The position numbers and the translations under genes were made by a program. From positions 46,987 through 110,986 of the forward strand of contig NZ_AUXT01000024.1 in NCBI RefSeq assembly GCF_001625595.1: DNA of 64,000 nt, given 5' to 3'. Under the pieces are notes generated by a model. That model worked only from the letters and a program-made list of their open reading frames with translations. It was not told where the DNA came from and did not search any database. Shown piece by piece: positions 53,172 through 63,111 of the stretch. The first letter of the stretch is position 1; each line of letters begins with the position of its first letter. This DNA is from Pseudoalteromonas luteoviolacea NCIMB 1942 (GTDB lineage: Bacteria > Pseudomonadota > Gammaproteobacteria > Enterobacterales > Alteromonadaceae).

Positions 53172-55838
53172 TTAGAATTTATAAGCAAACTTCACGTAAA
53201 CTTGGCGACCTAATATACTGTGCGTCTTATTATCTACACCCATAGACTCTGAAGGCGCAAATGGCGCTTCTTCATTTGTTAGGTTAGAAGCACCTAGCGT
53301 TGCTGTAAGCTTGTCAAAACCCACATATGTCACACTTGTATCGATTGTAGTCCAAGAGTCTATTTCAAACTTATTTCCTGCACTGTCAGCCAAATCGTTG
53401 TATGAATTAATATAATTCACGCTAACATTTGCAATCCAATCATCAAGTGCCCAATCTACACGCGCATTCCAACGCAGATCAGGGTGTTGGTACTCACCGT
53501 TTTCATCTACAATAACTGATACTGAATTGCCACTTTCATCTGTTCGAATAAGTTCTTCGTCAAAGTTCAAGACATAAGTTACGTTATAGCCAAACTTGAA
53601 TTCGCCCATACCTTGCGTTTCAAGCCTGTACTCTAGGTCAAGGTCAATACCATCCGTTTTTCGACCACCAATGTTGACGAACGTATCGTTAATTTGGCGA
53701 ATACGTCCAGGCGTACCACCAGTGGTTGCCTCTCGTATTACCAAGTTTGTATCATCACCACAACAGTCTACAATGTCTTGTGCGCCAATCTTCTTAATTA
53801 GGTTTTCTTGATCATAGTTCCAGTAATCGATACCCACACTAAAGTCGTCCGTAGCCTGCCAAATCACACCTAAGTTATAGTTTGTAGACTCTTCCGGCTT
53901 AAGGTTTTTATTACCAGCAACTTGCGCTGTGTATTCAAACGGTTCACAATCCAATGGATCCTTGGTAATTATACAACGATCTCGGTCAATCACGCTTGGC
54001 GATTCGTCGGTTCTACCTAGGTGGAGTTGAACGAGAGAAGGCGCTCTAAACGCTGTCCCCCAAGAACCACGCACTACAATTTCTTCTATTGGAGTCCAAC
54101 GAAATGCTACTTTTGGATCTGTCGTGTTACCAAAGTCACTGTAATCTTCATATCGCAGCGCAAGCTGTAGTTCTAAGCTTTCTGTGGCAGGAACATTGAA
54201 CTCAGCGAACAAAGCGGTGTTGTCTCTATCACCATTAGCTTGTGTTGCTTCAGTACCAAAGATTTCGTTATTCAAGTATTGACTATCGGGGTTGTCTTCA
54301 ATTTTTTCATAGCGGTGTTCTAAACCAAATGCAGCTGCAACATAACCATCCCCAAACTCAAATAACTCGCCAGAAATTGTCGCGTCGAATGATTGCATCG
54401 TTGAAGCACCGTAACGCGTGGTGGTTGTCTCGATTTTATCCAATACTTCCTGAGAGTTTTGGCTAGGTTCAAACGGGTTCCATTCTCCGCTATCAATTGC
54501 CGCTTGTGCTCTTAATTTATTCGGGAAACCATCAAAGCCTTTTTCCACTGCACTTGAACGAATTGCTGAATAGGCAAACTCCCAGTCCCAATCCTGAAAC
54601 TCGCCGCGCATACCCATAACTGCACGATAGTATTCAGAGTCCACATCTTTTTTACGATTACCAATATCAACAGTACGACGACGCATCGAAATATCCACGC
54701 CGTGTAAGAAGTGGTCAGGTAATGCAGCAAGTGGATGATTAGGATTGTCGCCGGCCATCGTTAGTTCAGTAAAGCTTGGGCTAGCCGCACCTTGAATGAA
54801 AGTAGAAGTATGTTGTGCAGAGAACTCAGCGAAACCCTCTACTCCATCCATAATTTCTTGTACGCCATTGTAGTTAAAACTAATACGTTCAGTAGAAGGA
54901 ATTAGTGTCATGTGCGGCGCATAATCATATCGACAAATATCACCGATGATCATATTTTCCGGGCATTTATCGTTACCCCAAACGTCTGCAAAGATTGTTT
55001 GTCTAACTTTGGTTCCATCATCTTCAACACGCGTCACAGGCAAAGCTTCCCATTGCGCATCTGTAAGTTGGTTTCTTACAACTTCAATACTGCCAGGAAA
55101 ACCTGAAGAGCTTAGCGCGTTATTACCACCTCTGAACCTTTGGTCTGCGGTAGAAGCATAGTCACGGTCCGCATAAAATACATCACCACGTTTGAAATAA
55201 TCTATTGAGAAATTGTGGTGCCCTTTATCTGTTGAGCTTCCCCAAAGTAACGTGAAGTTTTCTTCTTCAGCACCACCATCCGCAGTGTCGGAGATTTTAC
55301 CTGCAACTTCAAAACCATCGATATCATCACGTAGGATGATATTGATAACACCTGCAACCGCATCCGAACCATAAGTCGCTGATGCACCATCTTTTAAAAC
55401 ATCGATTCTTTTTACTGAAGAAACAGGAATTGTGTTTAAGTCAACGAATGACGTTTCAATATCTTTTGCAAATGGGCTCACTGCGACACGACGACCATTG
55501 ATCAAAACAAGTGTTGATGATGCACCTAAACCTCGAAGTGCAACACTCGAGCCGCCATTAGCCGTATCATCACTTGAGTTACCCTGTGTGCTAAACGTCC
55601 CAGCCCCTGCAACTGGTAACTTTTGCAGCGCACCAATTAGATCTGTAGAGCCCGTTGCAGCAAGATCACCTGCTGAAATAGTCTGTACAGGTGATGGCCC
55701 TTCTAAATCTGACCGCTTGATATGTGACCCTGTCACTTCAATACGTTCAACCTCAGATTCATTTGCATTTGCTATACTTGCTCCCCCAAGCAATGCAAAA
55801 CTCACTGAAGATGCTATTAGCGTAAACCCCTTTTTCAT
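53172..55838 (-). CDS. TonB-dependent outer membrane receptor
   Basis: This 888-residue protein starts at MKKGFTLIASSVSFALLGG (signal peptide), with GGAG upstream of ATG 55838. The plug domain carries the TonB-box-like VERIEVTGSHIKRSD, then VALRGLGASSTLVLINGRR and KRIDVLKDGASATYGSDAVA. The barrel ends in QVYVKFAYKF with the terminal aromatic. The long extracellular loops include many Cys (for example DIVDCCGDD). The ligand is not predictable; related marine receptors import oligosaccharides, peptides or siderophores. No linked hydrolase or siderophore gene is present. Confidence 0.93.
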   Translation of the reverse strand: MKKGFTLIASSVSFALLGGASIANANESEVERIEVTGSHIKRSDLEGPSPVQTISAGDLAATGSTDLIGALQKLPVAGAGTFSTQGNSSDDTANGGSSVALRGLGASSTLVLINGRRVAVSPFAKDIETSFVDLNTIPVSSVKRIDVLKDGASATYGSDAVAGVINIILRDDIDGFEVAGKISDTADGGAEEENFTLLWGSSTDKGHHNFSIDYFKRGDVFYADRDYASTADQRFRGGNNALSSSGFPGSIEVVRNQLTDAQWEALPVTRVEDDGTKVRQTIFADVWGNDKCPENMIIGDICRYDYAPHMTLIPSTERISFNYNGVQEIMDGVEGFAEFSAQHTSTFIQGAASPSFTELTMAGDNPNHPLAALPDHFLHGVDISMRRRTVDIGNRKKDVDSEYYRAVMGMRGEFQDWDWEFAYSAIRSSAVEKGFDGFPNKLRAQAAIDSGEWNPFEPSQNSQEVLDKIETTTTRYGASTMQSFDATISGELFEFGDGYVAAAFGLEHRYEKIEDNPDSQYLNNEIFGTEATQANGDRDNTALFAEFNVPATESLELQLALRYEDYSDFGNTTDPKVAFRWTPIEEIVVRGSWGTAFRAPSLVQLHLGRTDESPSVIDRDRCIITKDPLDCEPFEYTAQVAGNKNLKPEESTNYNLGVIWQATDDFSVGIDYWNYDQENLIKKIGAQDIVDCCGDDTNLVIREATTGGTPGRIRQINDTFVNIGGRKTDGIDLDLEYRLETQGMGEFKFGYNVTYVLNFDEELIRTDESGNSVSVIVDENGEYQHPDLRWNARVDWALDDWIANVSVNYINSYNDLADSAGNKFEIDSWTTIDTSVTYVGFDKLTATLGASNLTNEEAPFAPSESMGVDNKTHSILGRQVYVKFAYKF

Positions 55839-56023
55839 TATCTTTATTCTCCGTAGTGTATAAAACATCTTTTTAACTTTTATAGTACACTAAAAAAACA
55901 ATAAAAACAATAAAAACAATAAAAACCTTAGCGAATTTACAATTATTCAATTAAATCGCTTGCATTTTAAACAACTTCGGTCTGTAGGGCATAGGAATAG
56001 CGGCTTTAACGGCATTTGGGCAA

Positions 56024-56055
56024 AAAAAAGCCCAACTAAATAGCTGGGCTTTTTT
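56024..56055 (-). terminator. terminator of the small secreted-protein gene
   Basis: AAAAAAGCCCA/TGGGCTTTTTT with a 10-base loop lies 14 bases after the stop of the minus-strand gene and could work in both directions. Confidence 0.9.
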
Positions 56056-56068
56056 CATTTGTAAACTT

Positions 56069-56512
56069 TTAGATAGCAGTATTTTTAACTTCTTTAACAA
56101 ATTGTTTTACTGGTAAATTATTACACTGTAAGCTTCTAGCTTGGCTGCGGTATTTGTGTAGACTCGCAACACCTTCTTTAGCTGCTTTCATGCATAGCTC
56201 AGTTGCTCTAGACGTGTTTTCAGCTACCAATTTAGCTTTAACTGATTGTTGACTATTTTGCACACGTTGATTGGCTTTCGCGAATGTACGAATATCTTCA
56301 CCATTGCACTCTACTGATGGAGAAAAGCGTGAAACAAACACACCTTGTTGCGCACCAAACTTGCGCGCTGCGCTTAAACCTTGGTTTGCAGCAATCTCAC
56401 ATACCTTTGAAATTGTAGACGCATCGCTCGCCACAAAGTTCTGGCTACCGCCAGCAAATGCAGAAGTTGAAGCGATAGTAATAAGAGTAGCAATTGAGAG
56501 AGACTTAAACAT
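56069..56512 (-). CDS. small secreted protein with two similar halves, DUF3718-like
   Basis: This 147-residue protein has signal peptide SIATLITIASTSAFA. The mature part shows two related units, CEIAANQGLSAARKFGAQQG...VECNGEDIRTF and CMKAAKEGVASLHKYRS...LQCNNLPVKQF, each with a Cys pair. This matches my recollection of a DUF3718-type family in marine gammaproteobacteria, function unknown; the name is tentative. A monocistronic unit between the TonB receptor and xthA. Confidence 0.7.
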   Translation of the reverse strand: MFKSLSIATLITIASTSAFAGGSQNFVASDASTISKVCEIAANQGLSAARKFGAQQGVFVSRFSPSVECNGEDIRTFAKANQRVQNSQQSVKAKLVAENTSRATELCMKAAKEGVASLHKYRSQARSLQCNNLPVKQFVKEVKNTAI

Positions 56513-56751
56513 AATTTACCTCGAAAGAACGAATTAGTGCGCATTATATAGCCAACTTAATCCTTGTAAATGGTAAATATAAACTTTTTTGAACATTTAA
56601 TGAGCTATTTACATACCTATAAACTCATGCTTCAAACCTGCTAAATTTTGCGCTTTAATTAACAAATCTTCGTATTAGGAAACATACTTTTTCCCCTATA
56701 AGACAAACATAATGATACACTCCCACATCATTCACTCTCCAAAATTAAAAT

Positions 56752-57561
56752 ATGAAAGTTATCTCATTCAACATCAACGGCCTTCGCGCCCGCCTACACC
56801 AATTACAAGCCATCATAGATAAACATCAGCCTGATGTGATTGGCCTACAAGAAATCAAAGTACATGATGAAGCGTTCCCAATAGAAGACGTAGAAGCTAT
56901 GGGCTACCACGTCTATTTTCATGGTCAAAAAGCACATTATGGCGTTGCTTTGTTATCAAAAATGCCCGCTAAATCCATTCAAAAAGGCTTTGCAACTGAT
57001 ACAGATGAAGCACAGAGACGCATGATCACGGGAACTTTTGAGAGTTCAAATGGTAATGACGTTACGGTAATGAATGGTTACTTCCCACAGGGGGACAATA
57101 TTAGTCATGAAACAAAATTCCCGTACAAGCGTCAGTTTTATATAGATTTAATGACCCATCTCAATACTTATGAAAAACCAGATAGTAATCTTATTGTGAT
57201 GGGAGATATCAATATTTCACCAACTGAAAGCGATATCGGTATTGGTGAAGCAAATCGCAAACGCTGGTTAAAGACGGGTAAATGCTCTTTCCAGCCCGAG
57301 GAAAGGGAATGGCTTAAAACGTTAATGGATTGGGGCTTCAAAGATACGTTTAGAGAACTGACGCCAGAAGTAGAAGATAAGTTTTCGTGGTTTGACTATC
57401 GTTCAAAAGGTTTTAATGACAATCGAGGCCTAAGAATTGACGTCGTTTTGGCCACTGAATGTCTCATGAAAACATGTAAAGAAAGTGATATCGATTATGA
57501 GTTGAGAGGGATCGAAAAGCCTTCTGATCATGCTCCAATCTGGGCGACTTTTGAGATCTAA
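56752..57561 (+). CDS. xthA: exonuclease III / AP endonuclease
   Basis: This 269-residue Mg-dependent DNA-repair enzyme of the EEP fold shows [23 protein letters not shown] (catalytic Glu), the metal-site [12 protein letters not shown] and the closing [13 protein letters not shown]. Length matches ExoIII. The weak RBS is normal for this gene. It is followed 40 bases on by the membrane-protein gene, perhaps in one transcript. Confidence 0.96.
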   Translation: MKVISFNINGLRARLHQLQAIIDKHQPDVIGLQEIKVHDEAFPIEDVEAMGYHVYFHGQKAHYGVALLSKMPAKSIQKGFATDTDEAQRRMITGTFESSNGNDVTVMNGYFPQGDNISHETKFPYKRQFYIDLMTHLNTYEKPDSNLIVMGDINISPTESDIGIGEANRKRWLKTGKCSFQPEEREWLKTLMDWGFKDTFRELTPEVEDKFSWFDYRSKGFNDNRGLRIDVVLATECLMKTCKESDIDYELRGIEKPSDHAPIWATFEI

Positions 57562-57600
57562 CGGTTAAATAATACTTAACGTACATTTGGATGTTAGCGC

Positions 57601-58224
57601 ATGACAACATTTGTGTTTGCTATACTTGCATTCTTACTAAGTTTGGATAAACAACAGTATGAAACGCTAATAAAGACCCCGCAAAGACAAATTGGCGTCC
57701 TAAGTTGTGCTTTAGTGATGGCGTTATTATGGCAGATAAAGGCTGGCATTTTACCTAACTTGAACATCCATATATTGGCCGTAACGACGGTAACTTTAGT
57801 GCTCGGCTGGCGGTTGTCCTTATTAAGTACATTGCTGGCCGCAATACTTTGCTATTTCTTTGCATCTTTTGAAGTAAGCTTTTTCTCTTTTTGGTTACTA
57901 AATGGGATCCTACCAGTTTATCTAAGCTATGCATTGTTTGTGTTGTGTTATCACTATTTACCTCGACATTTTTTTATTTATATTTTTGTTTGTGCGTTTA
58001 TTTCAGCAGGTTTGGTTGCTGCAATTAAAATCATCTTGTCTGCAACATATTACTGGTCAGTTGGCCAGTACGACTGGTACGTATTGACGGACAATTATAT
58101 GTTTTATGCCGTGATCATGTGGTTTCCTGAAGCTATGCTAAATGGTATGGCTGTTACACTCTTGATCACTTATCGCCCACAATGGGTGCGAACCTTTTAC
58201 GATAAGGAATACCTAGATAGATGA
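57601..58224 (+). CDS. multi-span membrane protein, ECF-transporter permease-like
   Basis: This 207-residue hydrophobic protein has about six membrane helices. The pattern near the end (YAVIMWFPEAMLNGMAVTLL) and SFFSFWLLNGILPVYLSYAL resemble CbiM-like energy-coupling-factor permeases, but no CbiO or CbiQ partner is nearby, so this is a fold guess. Its last 4 bases overlap the rlmA start (ATGA), indicating coupling. Confidence 0.7.
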   Translation: MTTFVFAILAFLLSLDKQQYETLIKTPQRQIGVLSCALVMALLWQIKAGILPNLNIHILAVTTVTLVLGWRLSLLSTLLAAILCYFFASFEVSFFSFWLLNGILPVYLSYALFVLCYHYLPRHFFIYIFVCAFISAGLVAAIKIILSATYYWSVGQYDWYVLTDNYMFYAVIMWFPEAMLNGMAVTLLITYRPQWVRTFYDKEYLDR

Positions 58225-59033
58225 CTGTAGAATACCGTTGTCCAATATGCTCTGAGTCACTTGTCCCAACAGGCAACAGTTTAGGGTGTACTAACCGTCA
58301 TCAGTTCGACTTTGCAAAAGAAGGCTATATAAACCTACTTCCGGTGCAATTTAAACGCTCAAAGCAGCCCGGAGACAACTTAGACATGGTACAAGCAAGG
58401 CGTACTTTCTTTGCCACACCTCACTATCAGTTTTTACAACAGTCATTAGCTAAACTCGTCGCTAGTAAACAACCGAAAACTGTCATTGATTTGGGATGCG
58501 GAGAGGGGTTTTATACCCAAGCAATCGCCAATGAATTGGAAGAACAAATATCAATTTATGGTTTAGACATCAGCAAACCCGCGATAAAATACGCCGCCAA
58601 ACGCTATGATAAGCCTAATTTTAGTGTTGCTTCCAGTAAAGACGCACCATTTAAAGACGCTTTAGCCAATGTTGTCTTGAGCATATTTGCTCCTGTTTTT
58701 GACAAAGAATCTGCAAGGCTTTTGTCACCTGAAGGAACATTGATAATAGTAAGTCCAGGCCCTCATCACCTGTATGAATTAAAACAACAAATATATGATG
58801 ATGTGCGTTTACACCAAGCGCCAGATTGTCCAGAAGGATTTATTGAAACGGAACAAACATTGTTCCAAGAAGTGCACTCTATTTCAACTGAAGTCATATT
58901 TCATTTAATTAAAATGACACCTTTTGCTTGGAAGTTTAAGGGTTCTCACTTTGAAGCGTTATCAAGCAAAACCCACCATGATATCACTCTGTCATTCTTG
59001 GTTACCCAATTCAACAAAGCACACCCTGAATAA
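58221..59033 (+). CDS. rlmA: 23S rRNA (guanine-745-N1) methyltransferase
   Basis: This 270-residue protein has an N-terminal zinc finger (CPICSES...GCTNRHQFD, Cys/Cys/Cys/His) as in RlmA(I), then KEGYINLLPVQFKRSKQPGD and the SAM-binding motif VIDLGCGEGFYTQAIA near residue 90. The product methylates G745 of 23S rRNA. Length fits. Translationally coupled to the upstream membrane-protein gene. Confidence 0.95.
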   Translation: MTVEYRCPICSESLVPTGNSLGCTNRHQFDFAKEGYINLLPVQFKRSKQPGDNLDMVQARRTFFATPHYQFLQQSLAKLVASKQPKTVIDLGCGEGFYTQAIANELEEQISIYGLDISKPAIKYAAKRYDKPNFSVASSKDAPFKDALANVVLSIFAPVFDKESARLLSPEGTLIIVSPGPHHLYELKQQIYDDVRLHQAPDCPEGFIETEQTLFQEVHSISTEVIFHLIKMTPFAWKFKGSHFEALSSKTHHDITLSFLVTQFNKAHPE

Positions 59034-59081
59034 ATTTACGGTTAAAAGTTGATTAAAATAGCTTTGAACGTTAAAAATTAT

Positions 59082-59109
59082 GCCCGATAAGCGTCTGCTA
59101 TATCGGGCA
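59082..59109. terminator. bidirectional terminator between rlmA and the M4 protease
   Basis: The stem GCCCGATA/TATCGGGC with an 11-base loop is followed by TTTGTTGT on plus. It lies between the convergent genes. Confidence 0.85.
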
Positions 59110-59137
59110 GTTTGTTGTCTAAAAGTAGAGTTACGGA

Positions 59138-62100
59138 TTACTTAGACACAGAAAAATCGAAGTTCAACGTATTTGGTTTATGTAACTTCCAAACAAAGTC
59201 CAAACCGATATCTGGATACCCAACCACTACTGCATCGATCTCTCTTACGATACCGTTATTTTTCATGATTTGCAGCTGGACATTGTACTCCCCCCCTAGC
59301 TCTCCGATATCATAACTTACTATTTTCCCAGATAGCCTTTCAGAACCAATAAACCAAACAAAGCTAATATCAGGCGAGATTTCGCCTGTTGCTTCCAATT
59401 TAATCGTTCGATTGTGTTGGCTTGAACTTACTTCAATAGTAGAAATAGGGTTATCTATTATCAACTCCTTGCTCACCGTAAACTCTGCACTTTCATTCAC
59501 GATTAGCGTTAAACTCGCAAAATAGATGCTTGAATTTTCATACGTATGCGAAACAGTTGGCGTTTCAGTTAAGGCAGTGGCTCCATCTCCAAATACCCAG
59601 TTGTATTTAAAGTTTTGCCCCACATCTTCGTGCTCTGCGGTAAATAGGCAAGTATTTCCTTCGACTAAGCAAGTGAAAGCCAGTTGTGGGCTATCAATAT
59701 AGTCGATGTGCAATGGCGCTTGTTTAATCACAACGCCATTTCTCTTTACAACAAAGCTCACTTGGGATGGCTTTTCAGGCATATTGATAATCGTTCCGAG
59801 TGCATCGTACTGATACTCGACACCGTCAATCATCAACACTACGTCATACCCATCAGGAAGTTCTTGCGCGATATCGAACGTAAAGTTCATATTCTGTTGC
59901 GTTACTTTAATGTCTAAATCTGGTGCTTCGTGCAGCTCTATACTTTGTTCATAAGTAAATTGAGTTGCTCCACCGTTTGCCGACATCAATACTGTTATTG
60001 TTTGCTGTCCATACCCTTCAAAATCGTACTCAAATGCAGTTAAGTCACCGCGTTCAAATGTATCTCCATTAATTTCCCAAGTGTACGTCGCCCCAGCAAC
60101 TTGATTATCGTAATTTAGACTCAATTGACACTTAGTACCATTTTGAACGCACTGAATACCAAAATTAGGTTCATTCATTACTGCCACGTGCTTATTAAAG
60201 CGATTTACTTCTTCACCGTCTCTTAGCAATACTAGGCTCACTTCAGTGCTTTCAAGCATCTGCAACGCGTAATTATAGCTATCCGTGTCAAATTGCTCTC
60301 CATCAATCAACCATCGAAATGAATGAGCATTACTATACTGGTGAGGAATATCAAAGTTAATCGTGCGATTATATTGCTCATAGGTAAAACTCAAGGCCGG
60401 GGCCACATACTCACCAACCTGGTAGGCAAACTTTATATCAACCGTCTGCGCTTCCATCTCGTTTGAACAGGCGGAAGGGCCACTTTGCTCCCCTACAACT
60501 AACCGTACTATAGCCGGCCCTTTCTGTAATTCACCAAAAGGTTCTTCAGGCAATAATATTTCATTCGTTATTTCGGTTGGTAAAGTTATCTCCTCTGAAT
60601 CAAAATAACCGTTCCGATCCAAATCAATATAAGCCTTAATTGACAACTGGCTTATATCTATAGGCAGCTGAATTTTTAAAGGTGCTTGTGAGTATACTGC
60701 GTCGACCAGTTGAACATTTCCGTAACCATCCGTTACTTCAACTTTTTCTCCATTTACGGTGAGACTGTTGATATGCGATCCGGCTGCGTTTTCAGGCTTA
60801 CAAACAGCTTGCTCAATCAAGGACGCAATGCGATAGCTCTCTAAAGTTGAGCCGTTGTTTAATTCTGCTTGCCAGTGCAATTCATGGTCGCCTTCACTTA
60901 ATGTGATTTCCCCTTTTGAAGCCTCCAACCAAGTACCTTGGGCGTTGGGAGTCCACTCTAACAAGGTCTCTTCTCCTTGGCGTATGACTAGTTTATCTAC
61001 TGTATCGCCAGACAAACGAGCATCAGCGATATTATAAGATATTTGCTCAAATAAGCGCTCTATTGACACCTCTAAAGTGGTCGCCCTGCTATCTTGTGGA
61101 ATTAGACCAACTCGCTTAGCCATTGCCGCAATCTGCTGTTTGTCTTCAGCATTGGCTACTTCGATAAGACATTGAGAAGCCTCTAGCATACCAGTTGTTT
61201 CATTGAAGCAGGCAGTCATCGCCTTTATAACTAGCCCGTAAGCTCTTTCAACACTCCACCCGTCGCTGGTAGCTATTAAATAGAAGAGCTTGTTAAATGC
61301 ACCCGCTCTTTGATGGGAGCCCGTCACACTTTCGAAGTCGCGATAGTCATCAATACTGACACCGTCTCGCCTTGGTTGCTTGAGAAATCTAGAATAAGCA
61401 TTTCTAAGACGCGCATCCCAACCAATTGCCCAAAAATATTCGTCCTCTTTGGATAACTGCGAAAATACGGGAGTTTGTAGCCAATTGGAATCTGACGGCT
61501 CCGGTTGCAGGTTTTTATAATAGTGATCCTTAACCGCAATTGCCGTAATATCCGCAAAGCTTTCATGTAAAGCGCTTCTTTGCGCTCTACTGCCATCATC
61601 ATCGCCAATATTATCTACATTTGAAATAATATTGCCGGTGTTCCACTCTAAGATCGCATGCCCAATTTCGTGTGCCACAATGTCAATAGAACTCCCATGA
61701 GGAAATGGAGCGCCTCGAAAACCACTGGCATAATTAGTAAACTCGCCATCCCAACTACTTTGGCTAATGTGTCCTGAGTCAGTCCTTTGCTTAATTACAT
61801 TCAGGCAATAACTTCCTCCATCTGGGCATCGCTCGTTTTGTTCCGGATAAAGGTTAGAGAAATGACCGTATAAGACCTGAGCTGTTATACCAGCGTAGAA
61901 ATGTGCATCGTTAACTGCTTTAAAAGCCCCTTTCGCCAAGTAATAAAAATAAGGTTCTCCCTCTATACCATGACTTTCTGTAACGCCACTAGAGCAGTCA
62001 TAGGAATGTGGTGTTGTGCTACTTCCATAATAAGTCTCTACCAAGTTATTGCTATAGACACATTGTCCATTGTCTAGTTTAACTACCATTGGATAGCCCG

Positions 62101-62899
62101 CAAATTCAGAAAAAGCTCCCCCCTTATCGCTTCTAAAATAGAGGTTACTGATCGTAGGTACAATTGGGTAATACAACTGAGCGAGTGGATGTTCATTTGG
62201 GAGGACAGTATTTTGGCACTTTTCACTTGCCATATTGGGAGACTGATGACAATTAAAGCCAACTTTATAGTTACCCATGGTCGTTGCTACGGCATAGTAG
62301 CTCTCAGAGTGAGGACTAAGAAACGACGCAGTTGCATTAACATCTTCAATTACATTAAGCGAAGCCGCATCTAAAGTTATAAGTCTTCTCTGTCTTTTGT
62401 CATCAATCAGTTCTATTTTATATATGGGAATGAAATTGCCAAATTTATTTTTGGAAATATACTGCTTCACATTTCTAATTTTCGACCTTTCAATTTCATA
62501 GTATTTAGCTATCTCCGCTGACAGAACCCCAAAATCTTGAGGATATGCCTTCGAGATTGACTGATAATTCAATAGACTAGAGCGCAAATCGTTATCTCCC
62601 AGCACTCTACCTGAGATAACTTTTCGACCAAGGCGTTTATCAACACGTATCACTAAATCACTACCCTGTACTTTAATACCGCGCCAGTAAAGAGCGTAAT
62701 GATCTAGCCTGTCGTCTTCGGAAATTTGCACCGATTTAGTTTGCTTATAATCAAACGGAGATGAATTATTAAGAACTCCCAAATTTGAAACATCAGCTGG
62801 GAGTATGTGATTGATTTCATTTTGAAACTGATTTGATGATTGACTACTCGCTGCCGAGAAGCAAGCAAATAGTGCAACGACACTTCCTAGTATACGCAC
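59138..62899 (-). CDS. secreted M4 (thermolysin-like) zinc protease with PKD/Ig-like tail
   Basis: This 1253-residue protein has signal peptide MRILGSVVALFACFSAAS. The FTP/PepSY-type propeptide (about 50-180) contains LGRKVISGRVLGDNDLRS. In the catalytic domain, NDAHFYAGITAQVLYGHF is followed by HEIGHAILEW at residues 410-414 (zinc ligands and catalytic Glu), ALHESFADI (third ligand) and GSHQRAGAFNKLFYLIA with the catalytic His. The C-terminal half is a run of about six Ig/PKD-like domains, one with the diagnostic NWVFGDGATA. Such tails are usual in extracellular proteases that bind polymers. Monocistronic. Confidence 0.92.
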   Translation of the reverse strand: MRILGSVVALFACFSAASSQSSNQFQNEINHILPADVSNLGVLNNSSPFDYKQTKSVQISEDDRLDHYALYWRGIKVQGSDLVIRVDKRLGRKVISGRVLGDNDLRSSLLNYQSISKAYPQDFGVLSAEIAKYYEIERSKIRNVKQYISKNKFGNFIPIYKIELIDDKRQRRLITLDAASLNVIEDVNATASFLSPHSESYYAVATTMGNYKVGFNCHQSPNMASEKCQNTVLPNEHPLAQLYYPIVPTISNLYFRSDKGGAFSEFAGYPMVVKLDNGQCVYSNNLVETYYGSSTTPHSYDCSSGVTESHGIEGEPYFYYLAKGAFKAVNDAHFYAGITAQVLYGHFSNLYPEQNERCPDGGSYCLNVIKQRTDSGHISQSSWDGEFTNYASGFRGAPFPHGSSIDIVAHEIGHAILEWNTGNIISNVDNIGDDDGSRAQRSALHESFADITAIAVKDHYYKNLQPEPSDSNWLQTPVFSQLSKEDEYFWAIGWDARLRNAYSRFLKQPRRDGVSIDDYRDFESVTGSHQRAGAFNKLFYLIATSDGWSVERAYGLVIKAMTACFNETTGMLEASQCLIEVANAEDKQQIAAMAKRVGLIPQDSRATTLEVSIERLFEQISYNIADARLSGDTVDKLVIRQGEETLLEWTPNAQGTWLEASKGEITLSEGDHELHWQAELNNGSTLESYRIASLIEQAVCKPENAAGSHINSLTVNGEKVEVTDGYGNVQLVDAVYSQAPLKIQLPIDISQLSIKAYIDLDRNGYFDSEEITLPTEITNEILLPEEPFGELQKGPAIVRLVVGEQSGPSACSNEMEAQTVDIKFAYQVGEYVAPALSFTYEQYNRTINFDIPHQYSNAHSFRWLIDGEQFDTDSYNYALQMLESTEVSLVLLRDGEEVNRFNKHVAVMNEPNFGIQCVQNGTKCQLSLNYDNQVAGATYTWEINGDTFERGDLTAFEYDFEGYGQQTITVLMSANGGATQFTYEQSIELHEAPDLDIKVTQQNMNFTFDIAQELPDGYDVVLMIDGVEYQYDALGTIINMPEKPSQVSFVVKRNGVVIKQAPLHIDYIDSPQLAFTCLVEGNTCLFTAEHEDVGQNFKYNWVFGDGATALTETPTVSHTYENSSIYFASLTLIVNESAEFTVSKELIIDNPISTIEVSSSQHNRTIKLEATGEISPDISFVWFIGSERLSGKIVSYDIGELGGEYNVQLQIMKNNGIVREIDAVVVGYPDIGLDFVWKLHKPNTLNFDFSVSK

Positions 62900-63063
62900 T
62901 GCCTAGTCCTTATTTCTTTAAGTTAACCTCTATTTTACACAACTAATTATTATGTTCTACATACACCCCTTTAAAAAAATACTTTTTATCTAATTCATGA
63001 TTTAAAATCGAATACTCAACAAACAAATTAACCCGAATTTTGGCTGAGTTCGCGAAATTTGTT

Positions 63064-63083
63064 GAACTGTATATAATTACAGT
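63064..63083 (+). promoter_or_regulatory. -10 box inside a perfect inverted repeat upstream of the transposase
   Basis: AACTGTA-TATAAT-TACAGTT has a consensus -10 (TATAAT, 63071-63076) exactly framed by a 7-bp inverted repeat. The transposase ATG is 29 bases downstream. A matching -35 is not clear. Confidence 0.5.
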
Positions 63084-63111
63084 TTAAATAGTTTCGTTTA
63101 CTGGATCTGGC

